From Glaciecola amylolytica (GTDB lineage Bacteria > Bacteroidota > Bacteroidia > Flavobacteriales_D > Crocinitomicaceae), in contig CP034120.1 in NCBI GenBank assembly GCA_003856375.1, forward strand, positions 868,001 through 932,000: a DNA stretch of 64,000 bases. The letters are read 5' to 3'. The notes below the pieces were generated by a model. It had not been told where the DNA came from and searched no databases. It saw nothing but the letters and a program-made list of their open reading frames with translations. Positions within the stretch are counted from its first letter, which is position 1, and each line of letters opens with the position of its first letter. A program made the position numbers and the translations under genes. Positions 51,323-61,153 of the stretch are shown here, in pieces.

Positions 51323-53532
51323 AAGTATTCCCTACATATTTACAACCTGATAGCATGGATTGTGGACCGACTTGTTTACGAATCATTGCTAAGTATTACG
51401 GCAAGTCGTTTTCATTGGAAAAACTCCGTGAGTTGTGCGAAACAACAAGACAAGGAAGCAGTTTACTTTCAATTAGCAATGCTGCGGAAAATATTGGCTT
51501 CAGAACCCTGGCAGTAAAAATTAATCTAAACGAATTAAAAAAAGATGCCCCTCTTCCTTGCATTTGCTTTTGGAACGAACAACATTATGTTGTTTTATAC
51601 AAGATCAAAGGCGACAAATTTTACATTTCAGATCCGGGCAAAGGAAGACTTGTTTATGATAAAGACGAATTTTTAAAATATTGGATTGGATTACACGGTA
51701 CTGATACTACGGACGAAGGTATTGTCTTATTGTTAGAGCCAACACCATTGCTTTCAGAGAATAAAGAAGATCATAGTAATAGTAATGGATTTAAATTTTT
51801 ATTCAAATACTTAAAAGGCTATCGAAAACTACTAGTTCAACTTAGTTTAGGTCTGTTGGCAGGTAGTATTTTACAATTAATATTTCCTTTTTTAACTCAA
51901 AGTATTATTGATATTGGAATTCAAAATAAAGACATACATTTTCTATACCTGGTCTTATTTGGACAGTTGTTTGTTTTTATTGGAAAAATGACAATTGAGA
52001 TAATTCGAAGTTGGATTTTATTGCATTTAAGCGCAAGAATTAATCTTTCTTTAGTATCCAACTTTTTGATCAAACTAATGAAATTGCCAATCTCATTTTT
52101 TGATTCAAAAAGAATTGGAGATTTAATGCAAAGAGTCGATGACCACCAACGAATCGAAGCATTGCTTACAAATCAAACTCTAGGCGTTCTCTTTTCATTT
52201 TTCAATTTTGTGGTCTTCAGTATAGTGTTGATTTTATATAGTGTGCCGGTCTTTCTTATTTTCTTAGCAGGAAGTGTGATCTATTTTTTATGGGTTCAAA
52301 TCTTTCTAAAGAAAAGAAAGGATTTGGACTATAAACGATTTTCTCAAGGTAGTGAAGACAGATCAAAAATTGTCGAATTGATCTTTGGAATGCAAGAAAT
52401 AAAATTGCACAATGCAGAGAGATTAAAACGCTGGGGATGGGAAAGAATACAAGTCCGGTTGTTCAAATTAAGAATAAAGAGGTTGCGCCTTGAACAAATA
52501 CAAAACAACGGGGCAACACTACTTAATGAGTTTAAAAACATTTTAATTAGTTTCTATACAGCCAAGTTGGTAATACAAGGCGAATTGACATTAGGAATGA
52601 TGTTGTCAATTTCATATATAATCGGGCAGTTAAATGCGCCTATTTCCCAATTCGTTGCATTTATTTACTCCGTTCAGGACGCGAAAATTTCACTTGAAAG
52701 ACTTAGTGAAATTCATAACCGGGAAAATGAAGAATCGACGGATTCAGAAAAAATGAATGAATTACCTGAAAACAAAGATTTGATTCTTGAAAATGTTTCC
52801 TTTCGCTATTTAGGAGGGGAAGAAAATGTTCTTAAAGATATTAGTATAACAATAGAAGCAAAACGTTTAACGGCAATTGTTGGAGCTAGTGGAAGTGGTA
52901 AAACCACCTTAATGAAATTGCTAATGAGATTTTATTTACCGCAAACGGGAAGAATCAAAGTCGGTAACAGCGATCTTGAAAATTTCAGGCAACATACATG
53001 GAGAGAAAATTGCGGTTCTGTTATGCAGGATGGATATATTTTCAATGATACAATTGCAAACAATATTGCTTTCGGTGAAGAACGTATTGACAAAGTAAAG
53101 CTTAGACAATCCGCGCAAATTGCAAATATTCATGATTTTATTGAAACACTTCCTCTAGGCTATAACACAACAATCGGAAACGAAGGAATGGGAATTAGTG
53201 GAGGGCAAAAACAGCGAATACTAATAGCCCGTGCGGTGTATAAAAATCCGACTTACTTGTTTTTTGATGAAGCCACAAGTTCGCTAGATTCTAAAAATGA
53301 AAGGTTAATTATGGAGAACCTGGATCAATTTTTCCAAGGTAGAACCGCAGTAGTAATTGCTCATAGATTGAGTACAGTTAAAAACGCAGATCAAATTATT
53401 GTGTTAGACGATGGTTACTTAGTAGAAAAGGGGACACATAAGGAACTTATTGCTTTAAAAGGCTCTTATTATTCTCTTGTTCAAAGTCAACTTGATCTGG
53501 AAGAAATACAAAGTAACAATTCATTGAATTAA
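51319..53532 (+). CDS. Peptidase-containing ABC transporter (C39)
   Basis: 737 residues from the ATG at 51319, which gives an ATGA overlap with the SPASM gene. C39 protease domain (catalytic Cys15 in DCGPTCLR, His89, Asp105), six-helix membrane domain (about 165-440), ATPase domain with GASGSGKT, SGGQKQR and LFFDEATSS. Cleaves after the double glycine and pumps the peptide across the inner membrane. Confidence 0.95.
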   Translation: MKVFPTYLQPDSMDCGPTCLRIIAKYYGKSFSLEKLRELCETTRQGSSLLSISNAAENIGFRTLAVKINLNELKKDAPLPCICFWNEQHYVVLYKIKGDKFYISDPGKGRLVYDKDEFLKYWIGLHGTDTTDEGIVLLLEPTPLLSENKEDHSNSNGFKFLFKYLKGYRKLLVQLSLGLLAGSILQLIFPFLTQSIIDIGIQNKDIHFLYLVLFGQLFVFIGKMTIEIIRSWILLHLSARINLSLVSNFLIKLMKLPISFFDSKRIGDLMQRVDDHQRIEALLTNQTLGVLFSFFNFVVFSIVLILYSVPVFLIFLAGSVIYFLWVQIFLKKRKDLDYKRFSQGSEDRSKIVELIFGMQEIKLHNAERLKRWGWERIQVRLFKLRIKRLRLEQIQNNGATLLNEFKNILISFYTAKLVIQGELTLGMMLSISYIIGQLNAPISQFVAFIYSVQDAKISLERLSEIHNRENEESTDSEKMNELPENKDLILENVSFRYLGGEENVLKDISITIEAKRLTAIVGASGSGKTTLMKLLMRFYLPQTGRIKVGNSDLENFRQHTWRENCGSVMQDGYIFNDTIANNIAFGEERIDKVKLRQSAQIANIHDFIETLPLGYNTTIGNEGMGISGGQKQRILIARAVYKNPTYLFFDEATSSLDSKNERLIMENLDQFFQGRTAVVIAHRLSTVKNADQIIVLDDGYLVEKGTHKELIALKGSYYSLVQSQLDLEEIQSNNSLN

Positions 53533-53534
53533 TT

Positions 53535-54815
53535 ATGAGTGAAGAAAAAGAAATTGAACTCAAAAGTGAGCAAATGAATGAAATGCTTTCTGACCCACCT
53601 TCATGGATTGTAAACTCCGGAAGTGGCATCTTTTTAATTGTTCTTATCATAGTATTTATACTATCATGGTTAATTAAATATCCCGACGAAATCAAAGGCG
53701 AGGTTGTTGTAACAACTTCCAAAGCACCAATTGAACTTTCCAATCAAAGTTATATCCAATTGAAGACCTTGGAAGTAAAGGAAAATGATCATGTAAACAC
53801 AGGAGAATTAATCGCTCAATTTGATATTCAAGCTAATCCGGAAGACATTCAAAAGATCAGTAACTATCTGAATCATCTAAATAATTTGAAAGCAGATTTT
53901 AATATGATTCCGCAATACACAGGATCAGTTAAACTTGGAACATTCCAAGAATCCTGGATGAAATTAAATTCCTTGATTCGTGATTGGAACGGTGAGGTTC
54001 AATCAGATATTTTAGATAAGAAAACGAAATCAATCCAACATGAAATTGATCTGCGGGAACAATTGCAAACAATTAATGAAAAACGGATCAGTATTTCAGC
54101 AGAAGAATACGAGATAATCAAAAAAGAATTAGAAAGCAGCGAACGGCTTGCGGAACAGAAGGCTATATCACAGCAGATATTATCAGTTGATAAAAGAACC
54201 CATTCACAAGCTCTACAAACGGTACAAAACCAAAAAGAACAGAAAATTCAAAATCTCATAACTCTCAATACCTTAAGAAACGAATTAACTCAATTAAAGC
54301 ATGATAATTTATTGAATAGACAGCAAAAAAGAACAGAAATCTTGGTTGGTATTTCTTCTTTGCAAAACACATTAAATACCTGGGGGAAAAATGCTGTTTG
54401 GGTTGCTCCATGTTCGGGTAAAGTATTATTCAACAAAATTTTGCAAGTGAACCGTTTTTACAAGACTAATGAAGCTTCTGTTGTTATTGTTCCGAACGGA
54501 AGTGGATATAATGCAGTTGCAACGATTACCACCAACGGAGCAGGAAAAGTCAATGCGGGACAAAAAGTATTAATTGAGTTGGTTGATTATCCCAAATCTG
54601 AATTTGGGACATTAAAAGGAACTGTAAACGGTATTACCCAGATTGATAAAGAAGGAAAATATGAAGTAAAAATTCAGTTAGCAAGTCAATTGAAAACAAC
54701 TTATGGGAAACAAATTCCTTACAAGGCGCAATTCAAAGGAACTGCAAAGATTATTACTAAGAACAAACGGTTGCTAGACCGATTTTTTGAACAGTTAACC
54801 GATTTGATAAAATGA
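53535..54815 (+). CDS. HlyD-like periplasmic adaptor
   Basis: 426 residues. Short cytosolic N-terminus, membrane segment about 31-50 (GIFLIVLIIVFILSWLI), first half-lipoyl region, long coiled coil (about 150-270), second half with VWVAPCSGKVLFNKIL and a beta-barrel. Links the inner-membrane exporter to the outer-membrane channel. Starts 2 bp after the ABC gene. Confidence 0.9.
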   Translation: MSEEKEIELKSEQMNEMLSDPPSWIVNSGSGIFLIVLIIVFILSWLIKYPDEIKGEVVVTTSKAPIELSNQSYIQLKTLEVKENDHVNTGELIAQFDIQANPEDIQKISNYLNHLNNLKADFNMIPQYTGSVKLGTFQESWMKLNSLIRDWNGEVQSDILDKKTKSIQHEIDLREQLQTINEKRISISAEEYEIIKKELESSERLAEQKAISQQILSVDKRTHSQALQTVQNQKEQKIQNLITLNTLRNELTQLKHDNLLNRQQKRTEILVGISSLQNTLNTWGKNAVWVAPCSGKVLFNKILQVNRFYKTNEASVVIVPNGSGYNAVATITTNGAGKVNAGQKVLIELVDYPKSEFGTLKGTVNGITQIDKEGKYEVKIQLASQLKTTYGKQIPYKAQFKGTAKIITKNKRLLDRFFEQLTDLIK

Positions 54816-56083
54816 AAAAACTGCTCATAATATTTACACTAATTTGCTTCACTTCTTTCGGGCAGAACCCTATTACATTGCAAGTTTGTTTAGATAAAGC
54901 TCAATCGAACACAACACTTTTTGCTAACCAATATAGTACATTCAGAACGGCACAGATAGAACGAAAATTCCATAATTGGTCTTTATTACCTAACCTGAGT
55001 GCTTATTCAGGATTTAATACCTCATTCGGTCGTCGACTCGATCCGTTTACAAATACATTCGCAACTACAAGTGTAAATTCGCATTCTCTAGGCTTGAATT
55101 CTAGTGTAGTTGTTTTTAATGGCTTGAATTTCGTTTACAAAAAAAATCTACTGAATACTAATATTCGGAAAAGCGAGATTTCAAAAGAATCAAAATTAAA
55201 TGATCTAATTATTCAGGTTATTCAGTCTTATATTAACCTTTCCAAGTTGACAAAGCAAGTTGAACTATCGAATGTAAGAATTGAAAAATATAGACAAATA
55301 CAAGCGATTCAGCGATTACTATTAAATGGCGGTAAGATCAACGAAGTTGATACCTTAAAAAGTCATAATTCCATGTTGAACGAACAAATGTTAATGCTTG
55401 GATTAGAGATTGATATTAAAATCAAAACCGTTGATTTGAATTATTTGATCGGTGAACCGCTAACAGCGAAATACAGTTATTCATTAGAATCTATTTCACA
55501 TATTACAAGCAAACCTAAATTTTCAGAAAGCTATGCTTTAGAACAACTCGAATTAGATCAGAATATTGCCGAAAATCAATTGAAAATTGATCAGTCCAAT
55601 TATTTACCCAGCCTTACATTAAGTGGACTTCTTGGAACAGGGTTTTCAACCAACAATAAAGATTTTCTTTCTCCGGGCAATCCTACCAAACGCTATGGCG
55701 ATCAGATTAATCAAAATTTATACGAGGGAATAGGTTTTTATTTGAGTATTCCTCTTTTTAATCGAGGATTATGGTTCAAATCTAAACAGCTTTATCAGGT
55801 GAAAACCACAGAAATTTCAAGTGTAATTCTGCAAACGGAACGACAACTTGAAAAACAAAAACTAGAGTTGGAACAAAAATTAATCAAGAACCGATCAGAA
55901 CAAGAAATAGCGAAACAAAGCGCTGATAACTTTCATGTAATTTACGATAAAACTGTTTTGCTTTACAGCGAGGGACGAACCACTTATGCTGAATTAGAAA
56001 TTGCTTTCATGGATTGGCAAACAAAGTTAATTGTATTGGAGTCCTTGAAATTGGATTATGAAATATTAAAGTTATATGAGTAA
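54812..56083 (+). CDS. TolC-like outer-membrane efflux channel
   Basis: 423 residues. Signal peptide (MKKLLIIFTLICFTSFGQ), then two repeats of long helices and short strands typical of outer-membrane efflux proteins, with the usual NRGLW and LYSEGRTTYAELEIAF segments. Completes a type I secretion route for the modified peptide. 4-bp overlap with the adaptor gene. Confidence 0.88.
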   Translation: MKKLLIIFTLICFTSFGQNPITLQVCLDKAQSNTTLFANQYSTFRTAQIERKFHNWSLLPNLSAYSGFNTSFGRRLDPFTNTFATTSVNSHSLGLNSSVVVFNGLNFVYKKNLLNTNIRKSEISKESKLNDLIIQVIQSYINLSKLTKQVELSNVRIEKYRQIQAIQRLLLNGGKINEVDTLKSHNSMLNEQMLMLGLEIDIKIKTVDLNYLIGEPLTAKYSYSLESISHITSKPKFSESYALEQLELDQNIAENQLKIDQSNYLPSLTLSGLLGTGFSTNNKDFLSPGNPTKRYGDQINQNLYEGIGFYLSIPLFNRGLWFKSKQLYQVKTTEISSVILQTERQLEKQKLELEQKLIKNRSEQEIAKQSADNFHVIYDKTVLLYSEGRTTYAELEIAFMDWQTKLIVLESLKLDYEILKLYE

Positions 56084-56426
56084 TCCAGGAGTTTTTCAAA
56101 TTGGAATAGATGATTTCTTTGAACTTGCTGTAAGTCTAATTGCATACGATATACAGGTTCATAATCAACAATATTGGTTATCCGATCACGAAGTATATCC
56201 ACCTCCAATTCAGTTACAATTACATAAACGTATTTTTTCATTAATCGGGTTCAAAAAAGAAGAAATAAACATTGAGCTAGAAGAATGGTATTTTAAAAAA
56301 GCTGAACAGGGAATTTCCATTGATGCAATTAAAAATGAAAAAGCCCTTTTAGAATTATCTGCTGAAATTCTAAAAGAGCTAAATCAAAAATTGGTAGAAT
56401 CTAAACGAAGTAAATTTGCATCATAA
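56076..56426 (+). CDS. Hypothetical protein ending the peptide operon
   Basis: 116 residues, soluble, helical, no signal. Overlaps the TolC-like gene by 8 bp, so it is part of the operon. Immunity proteins of such clusters are often the last small gene, but there is no sequence proof. Confidence 0.6.
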   Translation: MSNPGVFQIGIDDFFELAVSLIAYDIQVHNQQYWLSDHEVYPPPIQLQLHKRIFSLIGFKKEEINIELEEWYFKKAEQGISIDAIKNEKALLELSAEILKELNQKLVESKRSKFAS

Positions 56427-56815
56427 TTCATTTGAATTATCAATAAAAGTTTTCGAACTTTGTTGCAGTGGGTTCACCACAAAAAGAAAAGCCTTGACGA
56501 TTTATCGTTGAGGCTTTCTTTTTGTACTTCATTTTCGTTCTCAGTCTCATTCTACCTTGCTTTTCTTTTTACAGAGCGAGAGTGGAGAGTGAGAATGAGG
56601 AAGGGAATCTGTGTTCGAGGTTTCAATTTGATTTTCCTCCCTTGAGGGAGGATCAAGGAGGGTGGCGAAACAAAAATCTTCCGAAAACCGTTGGTTTTAT
56701 TGTGTTTGCCTATCGAATCAAATTCGTTCGAATCTAATTGGTTTTTTCTCTGGTATAATATCATTTCATAATTTATTGCTAGTATTGAAAAGCACATAAT
56801 AACATCGTTAAAAAA
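56427..56815. other. Gene-free stretch with long repeat copy A
   Basis: 389 bp holding repeat copy A (56471-56740), including a terminator hairpin after the peptide operon and a REP-like palindrome around 56636 (CCTCCCTTGAGGGAGG). The short frames here are repeat-derived. Confidence 0.6.
56471..56740 (+). repeat. Long dispersed repeat, copy A
   Basis: Begins GGTTCACCACAAAAAGAAAA, then a terminator hairpin (AAGCCTTGACGAT...GAGGCTT), then TGTACTTCATTTTCGTTCTC and AGCGAGAGTGGAGAGTGAGA, ending near TATCGAATCAAATTCGTTCG. Copy B at 60746-60995 matches nearly all of it in order, and a partial copy C at 57733-57812 shares the terminator arrangement. Confidence 0.75.
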
Positions 56816-57319
56816 ATGAAACTAAATTCAATATGCTTTTTCTATATATTAATCGTGATACTTTACTCATGTGTAAACAACCATAATGAAAAATCAGAAA
56901 CTCAACCCATGACAAAAAATCATTTATACGAAGAGAGTGGATCGCTTGATGAAACGTTGAGCGTCAAACCTGATGCAATTAGTAAACTCAAGAAATTACT
57001 AGAAAAAGAAAAATTCGGACCGGAAGAAAAGACCGATCAACAACCCTTAGGATATGTTGGCTTTTTACCAGAAGAAGATAGACCTTTGGCAAACAAAATT
57101 ATGAACGAATCAATTGCTCGATTAATTTCCGTCCTGGAGCAAAATAAAAAGGTTACTGCCCGTATGGTTTTAAACGAATTTGAGAATGGTTTAAATTCTT
57201 TTGAAGATTTGGCTTTCGATACGGAAGACAGAGAAAGAGTATGTTGGTACTTTGAGGATATTATGGATATCATTGGTCTCGAAAGCACAAATGAATTACT
57301 AAATAACTGGATGTATTAA
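56816..57319 (+). CDS. Hypothetical lipoprotein
   Basis: 167 residues. Signal peptide with lipobox YSC (Cys about 19), acidic helical body (EKEKFGPEEKTDQQ; ENGLNSFEDLAFDTEDRERVCWYFEDI). No family recognised. Followed 19 bp later by a small membrane protein; the pair lies between dispersed repeats. Confidence 0.6.
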   Translation: MKLNSICFFYILIVILYSCVNNHNEKSETQPMTKNHLYEESGSLDETLSVKPDAISKLKKLLEKEKFGPEEKTDQQPLGYVGFLPEEDRPLANKIMNESIARLISVLEQNKKVTARMVLNEFENGLNSFEDLAFDTEDRERVCWYFEDIMDIIGLESTNELLNNWMY

Positions 57320-57338
57320 TACATACTATAAAAAGAAA

Positions 57339-57701
57339 ATGAGCAACAATGATATTATAGATTCATCTCAATTTCCAAATCGGATTCCGAGAAATCTTAG
57401 AATTAAGATGCTTCTGATTAGTCTTGTTTTAACGATTGCTTTTTTCTTTTTCGCCTTGTTTTGGTACAAGCTCGGTTTTGAGTATAATTCAATAATCACA
57501 TACTTAGATTTATGCTTTATTCTTGCAATGGTAGCAAGTATTATAGGAACTGTAACTGGAGTGAAATTTTTAAAGCATGACAAGAAAAAAGCAATTGTTG
57601 GTTTGGTTGGGAATTTAATTATTCTTTCGATCCATGGTGCGTTTCTGTTTTATTCAACAACGACTGAATATTCGATTATATCTATGATGGCTCTTTATTA
57701 A
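57339..57701 (+). CDS. Small integral membrane protein
   Basis: 120 residues, three membrane segments (about 25-45, 52-75, 85-108). No motif recognised. Probably in an operon with the lipoprotein. Confidence 0.6.
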   Translation: MSNNDIIDSSQFPNRIPRNLRIKMLLISLVLTIAFFFFALFWYKLGFEYNSIITYLDLCFILAMVASIIGTVTGVKFLKHDKKKAIVGLVGNLIILSIHGAFLFYSTTTEYSIISMMALY

Positions 57702-58082
57702 TTGATAAATTGAAGTCGGTACTAAAATCTTTTCAAATCCTCCACCAAATAGTTCGAAATATCTCTCATTAGGATCACACAAAAAGAAAAGCATCACTTT
57801 CGCGATGCTTTTTTCTTTTTGTCCCTCTTTGCTCACACTCCACACTCACACGGGGTTGATGGATTTATTGTCCTATCAGTTTCCCAAGCTGCAAGATTCA
57901 ACTTATCGAATGGAAATTGAAAAGGCATGAACAATAGAATTTCATTTAAACCTCTATATCACGAAAAAAAAATTATTAAAGACAGTATTGATTAAAATTG
58001 TTATCAAATAGATTTTTTAATTCCGATTTTATATTGAACTGATCCTATTTTTATTGAATTTTACTATTCAATAATTCCAGGA
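57702..58082. other. Gene-free stretch with repeat copy C
   Basis: 381 bp holding repeat copy C (57733-57812) and otherwise AT-rich DNA with no coding signal. The promoter of the HEPN gene at 58083 should lie here, but no clear -7 box is seen. Confidence 0.5.
57733..57812 (+). repeat. Dispersed repeat, copy C with terminator
   Basis: TCCTCCACCAAATAGTTCGA, then AATATCTCTCATTAGGATCA, then CAC and a hairpin AAAAGCATC...GATGCTTTT (57788-57812) with T-run. The same CCACCAAATAGTTCGAAATA block occurs at 60706-60752 and 62289-62334. Confidence 0.75.
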
Positions 58083-59810
58083 ATGAAAGGAGAAAATGAA
58101 ACCACTAATTTGATTGTATTATCTAATTTTTCTACGACAGTCGGGGCAATAAACACCTTAAGAAATGAGATTAGAAAACGGCTAGGAAACCAACTTTTCG
58201 AATTCAAAACAATGGACGAATTTGTTTTTGAAGTTCTCAAACTTATTGATCCAGTTCAAAGAGAAATGAAATCATTTAAGAATAATTCAAAAGGAATGAA
58301 AATTGTTTTGAAACATTTCAAACTCGAAAAATCAAGGCAAAACTTATATGGAGTATCAAATCTTGATAACAAGACAGTTTTAGATGATAAGGACTTTAAC
58401 TTTAAATATTTCATTTTGGGTCTTAATAAATTGCCGTATTATGAGATCAAAGAATTAAAACCACAAGTTGAATATGATTTAAAGTTGGTAAATGATCTAA
58501 TACTAAAATATGAAGAAGACCCTGCTATTATTCATTTCCGGAAAGATTATCAGGTTTATAGAAGATCTAATATCCCAATAGTACAATTTTATTGGCGTTG
58601 TCTTGATGCAAGGCAAGAAATATTGAATTATTATTTCAATGGTATGTATGATTGGGCGATCAATTTATGTAGCCATTTTGGCGGTCTTGGCACATTTGCG
58701 ATCGCTCATCTTTTTTCTGTGGCAACACATAGACCATACGAATTTAATCGAAATGAAATAGGTCCAAATTATGATTATTGGAACATTGATCGATCTTCTC
58801 ACAGGATTCTTCATTCAGATAAATTCAGTGTGAAAGAATTGCCTTTTTATCATGACTTGTATGAATCAGATAAACGGTCATTTTATGAAAGGTTTTTTGG
58901 ATTATATCCCAAAGAAGAGGTGATCGAAGAGATATTGGTAAATATCAAATACTTGTCAACAGATAGACAGCTAATATTCAATAGAATGATCCATTACTTT
59001 AAAAACGAAGAATGGTTAGCTTTTTATTCGATTGCTTTACCACAAATAGAAGGTTTATTTTCTGAAATAATGGAAAGTGAATCTTTGAACGAAAAACCGG
59101 ATTCACTGTCTAAAAAAGTACGCTCATTAAGAGAAAACGCGTATCTCAATGTTAGAGCTTTAGATTATTATGAATATAAATTACCTGAACAAAGAAATAA
59201 TTTTGCTCATGGAGGTATTTTAGAGGATATTGAATTACTTGCCTATGATACCATAACGGACCTTAATTGTCTGCTCCATCAGTTTTCAGAACTTGAAAAT
59301 CCCTACATACAAGCGTCACGAGTTTTAAATTTGGATTCCCCGCCAAGCTTTGATGGTTTATTTTCTTTGGGTGAATTTTTTAAACTCATTTTGAACTTGA
59401 AGGATTTTGAAGAAGATCGTTTAAAAAGTAGGATCACTCAAATGAACAATGAATTCATTCTACCTAACGAGGACAGTTTTAAAGAAATGTTCAGATTTCA
59501 AGGGGTTAGGTATGACTTTGGGAAAGCCGATTTTAATGATGAGTTGCAAAAGCTTGGGTTCAAAGTTTTGGATGAAATCGACGATTTAGTTAGGGAGCTT
59601 AAAGGGAACGAAGCAATTCTTGAAATTAAAAGAGAGTTTATAGGTTTTTTGTTTGAAACTGAAGAATTATTGGATGTCTTAGAATTAACTAGAAGGTATG
59701 CTTCGAAGTACTTTCATAATGATTTTTTGACTGAAGTATTAGATGAATACGGATCCACTGAAAAAAAGGCAATGTTTAGTTTGAAAAATTTGAATCGGTA
59801 CAAAGATTAA
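58083..59810 (+). CDS. Large hypothetical protein with HEPN-like motif
   Basis: 575 residues, no signal or membrane segment. The region YSIALPQIEGLFSEIMESES followed about 60 residues later by PEQRNNFAHGG looks like an Apea-type HEPN domain; R371-x4-H376 is the catalytic RNase pair. The rest is helical and unrecognised. Single gene between dispersed repeats and near a type I restriction system, so a toxin or antiphage role is plausible; inference. Confidence 0.6.
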   Translation: MKGENETTNLIVLSNFSTTVGAINTLRNEIRKRLGNQLFEFKTMDEFVFEVLKLIDPVQREMKSFKNNSKGMKIVLKHFKLEKSRQNLYGVSNLDNKTVLDDKDFNFKYFILGLNKLPYYEIKELKPQVEYDLKLVNDLILKYEEDPAIIHFRKDYQVYRRSNIPIVQFYWRCLDARQEILNYYFNGMYDWAINLCSHFGGLGTFAIAHLFSVATHRPYEFNRNEIGPNYDYWNIDRSSHRILHSDKFSVKELPFYHDLYESDKRSFYERFFGLYPKEEVIEEILVNIKYLSTDRQLIFNRMIHYFKNEEWLAFYSIALPQIEGLFSEIMESESLNEKPDSLSKKVRSLRENAYLNVRALDYYEYKLPEQRNNFAHGGILEDIELLAYDTITDLNCLLHQFSELENPYIQASRVLNLDSPPSFDGLFSLGEFFKLILNLKDFEEDRLKSRITQMNNEFILPNEDSFKEMFRFQGVRYDFGKADFNDELQKLGFKVLDEIDDLVRELKGNEAILEIKREFIGFLFETEELLDVLELTRRYASKYFHNDFLTEVLDEYGSTEKKAMFSLKNLNRYKD

Positions 59811-59828
59811 TCCTAAAATTTCTTTAAA

Positions 59829-60620
59829 CTACCATTTTGATGATCTCTCCCAACGCATTAAATCGTTCATTCTAGCAGCTTGTCTTTTGATTTTTACTCT
59901 AGAATATTTTAATTCAGCAAGCTTAACTTTTAATCTTTTTTTGGCCTCTGAAAGTACAAGCTCCGGTTCTGTAAAAGCTCCATTAGTATAACATGTTTCG
60001 CAAAAGAATTTTGATTTACTTCTATCAGAATTCGTTCCTCGTTCGTCGAAATAAATGAATGTTTTGAAACAGGATTGGCAATTGTCTTTATAGAATTCTT
60101 CTGATAAAACTTTTTGCTGATATTCATTATCACTTGGTTTTTGAATTTTTTCGTACCAATGAAATACACCAAGCAGGCAAAATACTTCTGCAACCGCTAT
60201 TAAAATGACTATTAATATTACATCCCAACTGAAATCATTATCTTGTGATTCAAGCTCATCTATGCGAAACTTTACAATCATTTTTTCCTTAAGAAGCTTC
60301 TTATATTGACTACTGTGCTTTCTCGAAAGTTTACTAATGAAATTGATATTGGAATGTGCATCTATGTTCTTAATATTAATACTCTCAATCTTAGCACTAT
60401 CAGATTTTGATAAGTTTAAGGTAGTGTCGTCAAGTAAGTCGATTTTGAGTAGTTCAACGTTTACTCTAATGTTATTTAATTTAGATTCTAAATGATAAAG
60501 TCTGTCAACAAATAGTTTGTCGTGATCGATTACAATGTACGCTAAGTAAATAAAAAGAGTTAGACCCGCTACTGCACAGAACTTGTACAAACTATCAGTT
60601 GGAGGTGTGAGTAAATTCAT
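59829..60620 (-). CDS. Hypothetical membrane protein with zinc-ribbon-like cysteines
   Basis: 263 residues. Membrane segments about 12-31 and 131-152, an extracytoplasmic middle, then a cytosolic C-terminus with DNCQSCFKTF and FCETCYT (CxxC ... CxxC), 28 residues apart. Converges with the HEPN gene, stops 18 bp apart. No family recognised. Confidence 0.6.
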   Translation of the reverse strand: MNLLTPPTDSLYKFCAVAGLTLFIYLAYIVIDHDKLFVDRLYHLESKLNNIRVNVELLKIDLLDDTTLNLSKSDSAKIESINIKNIDAHSNINFISKLSRKHSSQYKKLLKEKMIVKFRIDELESQDNDFSWDVILIVILIAVAEVFCLLGVFHWYEKIQKPSDNEYQQKVLSEEFYKDNCQSCFKTFIYFDERGTNSDRSKSKFFCETCYTNGAFTEPELVLSEAKKRLKVKLAELKYSRVKIKRQAARMNDLMRWERSSKW

Positions 60621-60705
60621 GAATTATAGATGATATTTAGTCGATGAATTTAGGATTATTATTCCATTGTGAGAACTGAGCGTGATTAGAACTGAAATAA
60701 TTTTT

Positions 60706-60995
60706 CCAAATCCTCCACCAAATAGTTCGAAATATCTGACATTAGGGTCACCACAAAAAGAAAGCCTTGACGATTGTTCGTTGAGGCTTTCTTTTTGTAC
60801 TTCATTCTCGTTCTCAGTCTCATTCTGCCTGGGCTTTTCTTTTGCAGAGCGAGAGTGGAGAGTGAGAATGATGAACGGGGTCCGTGTTCGAAGTTTCAAT
60901 CAAGCTTCTTCAGAAGATAAACTCAAATTTTCCGCGACCCCCTTGATTTTATTACGTTTTCTGTCGAATCAAAGTCGTTCGAATCCAAATGGGTT
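60706..60995 (+). repeat. Long dispersed repeat, copy B
   Basis: CCAAATCCTCCACCAAATAG ... ATTAGGGTCACCA (60706-60752) followed by the same 250-bp terminator-containing unit as copy A. The frame on the minus strand (60624-60899) is repeat-derived. The remaining 60996-61153 shows nothing recognisable. Confidence 0.75.
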
Positions 60996-61153
60996 TTCAG
61001 ACTTAAATTTAACCTCTAGGTTCAGACAATATTATGTACCAATTGTATTGAAAAGAGTTTTCTAATGCTTTAGCACAATCTCTTTATATATAACATTATG
61101 GATAAATATCCAACCTTTTGATATGTATACTCATCTGTTGTGAAAATGATAAA

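Noticed and set aside
56552-56797. Minus-strand frame in repeat copy A, and its counterpart at 60624-60899
   Set aside because: Both arise from the dispersed repeat and its terminator; sequence similarity between them is at the DNA level.
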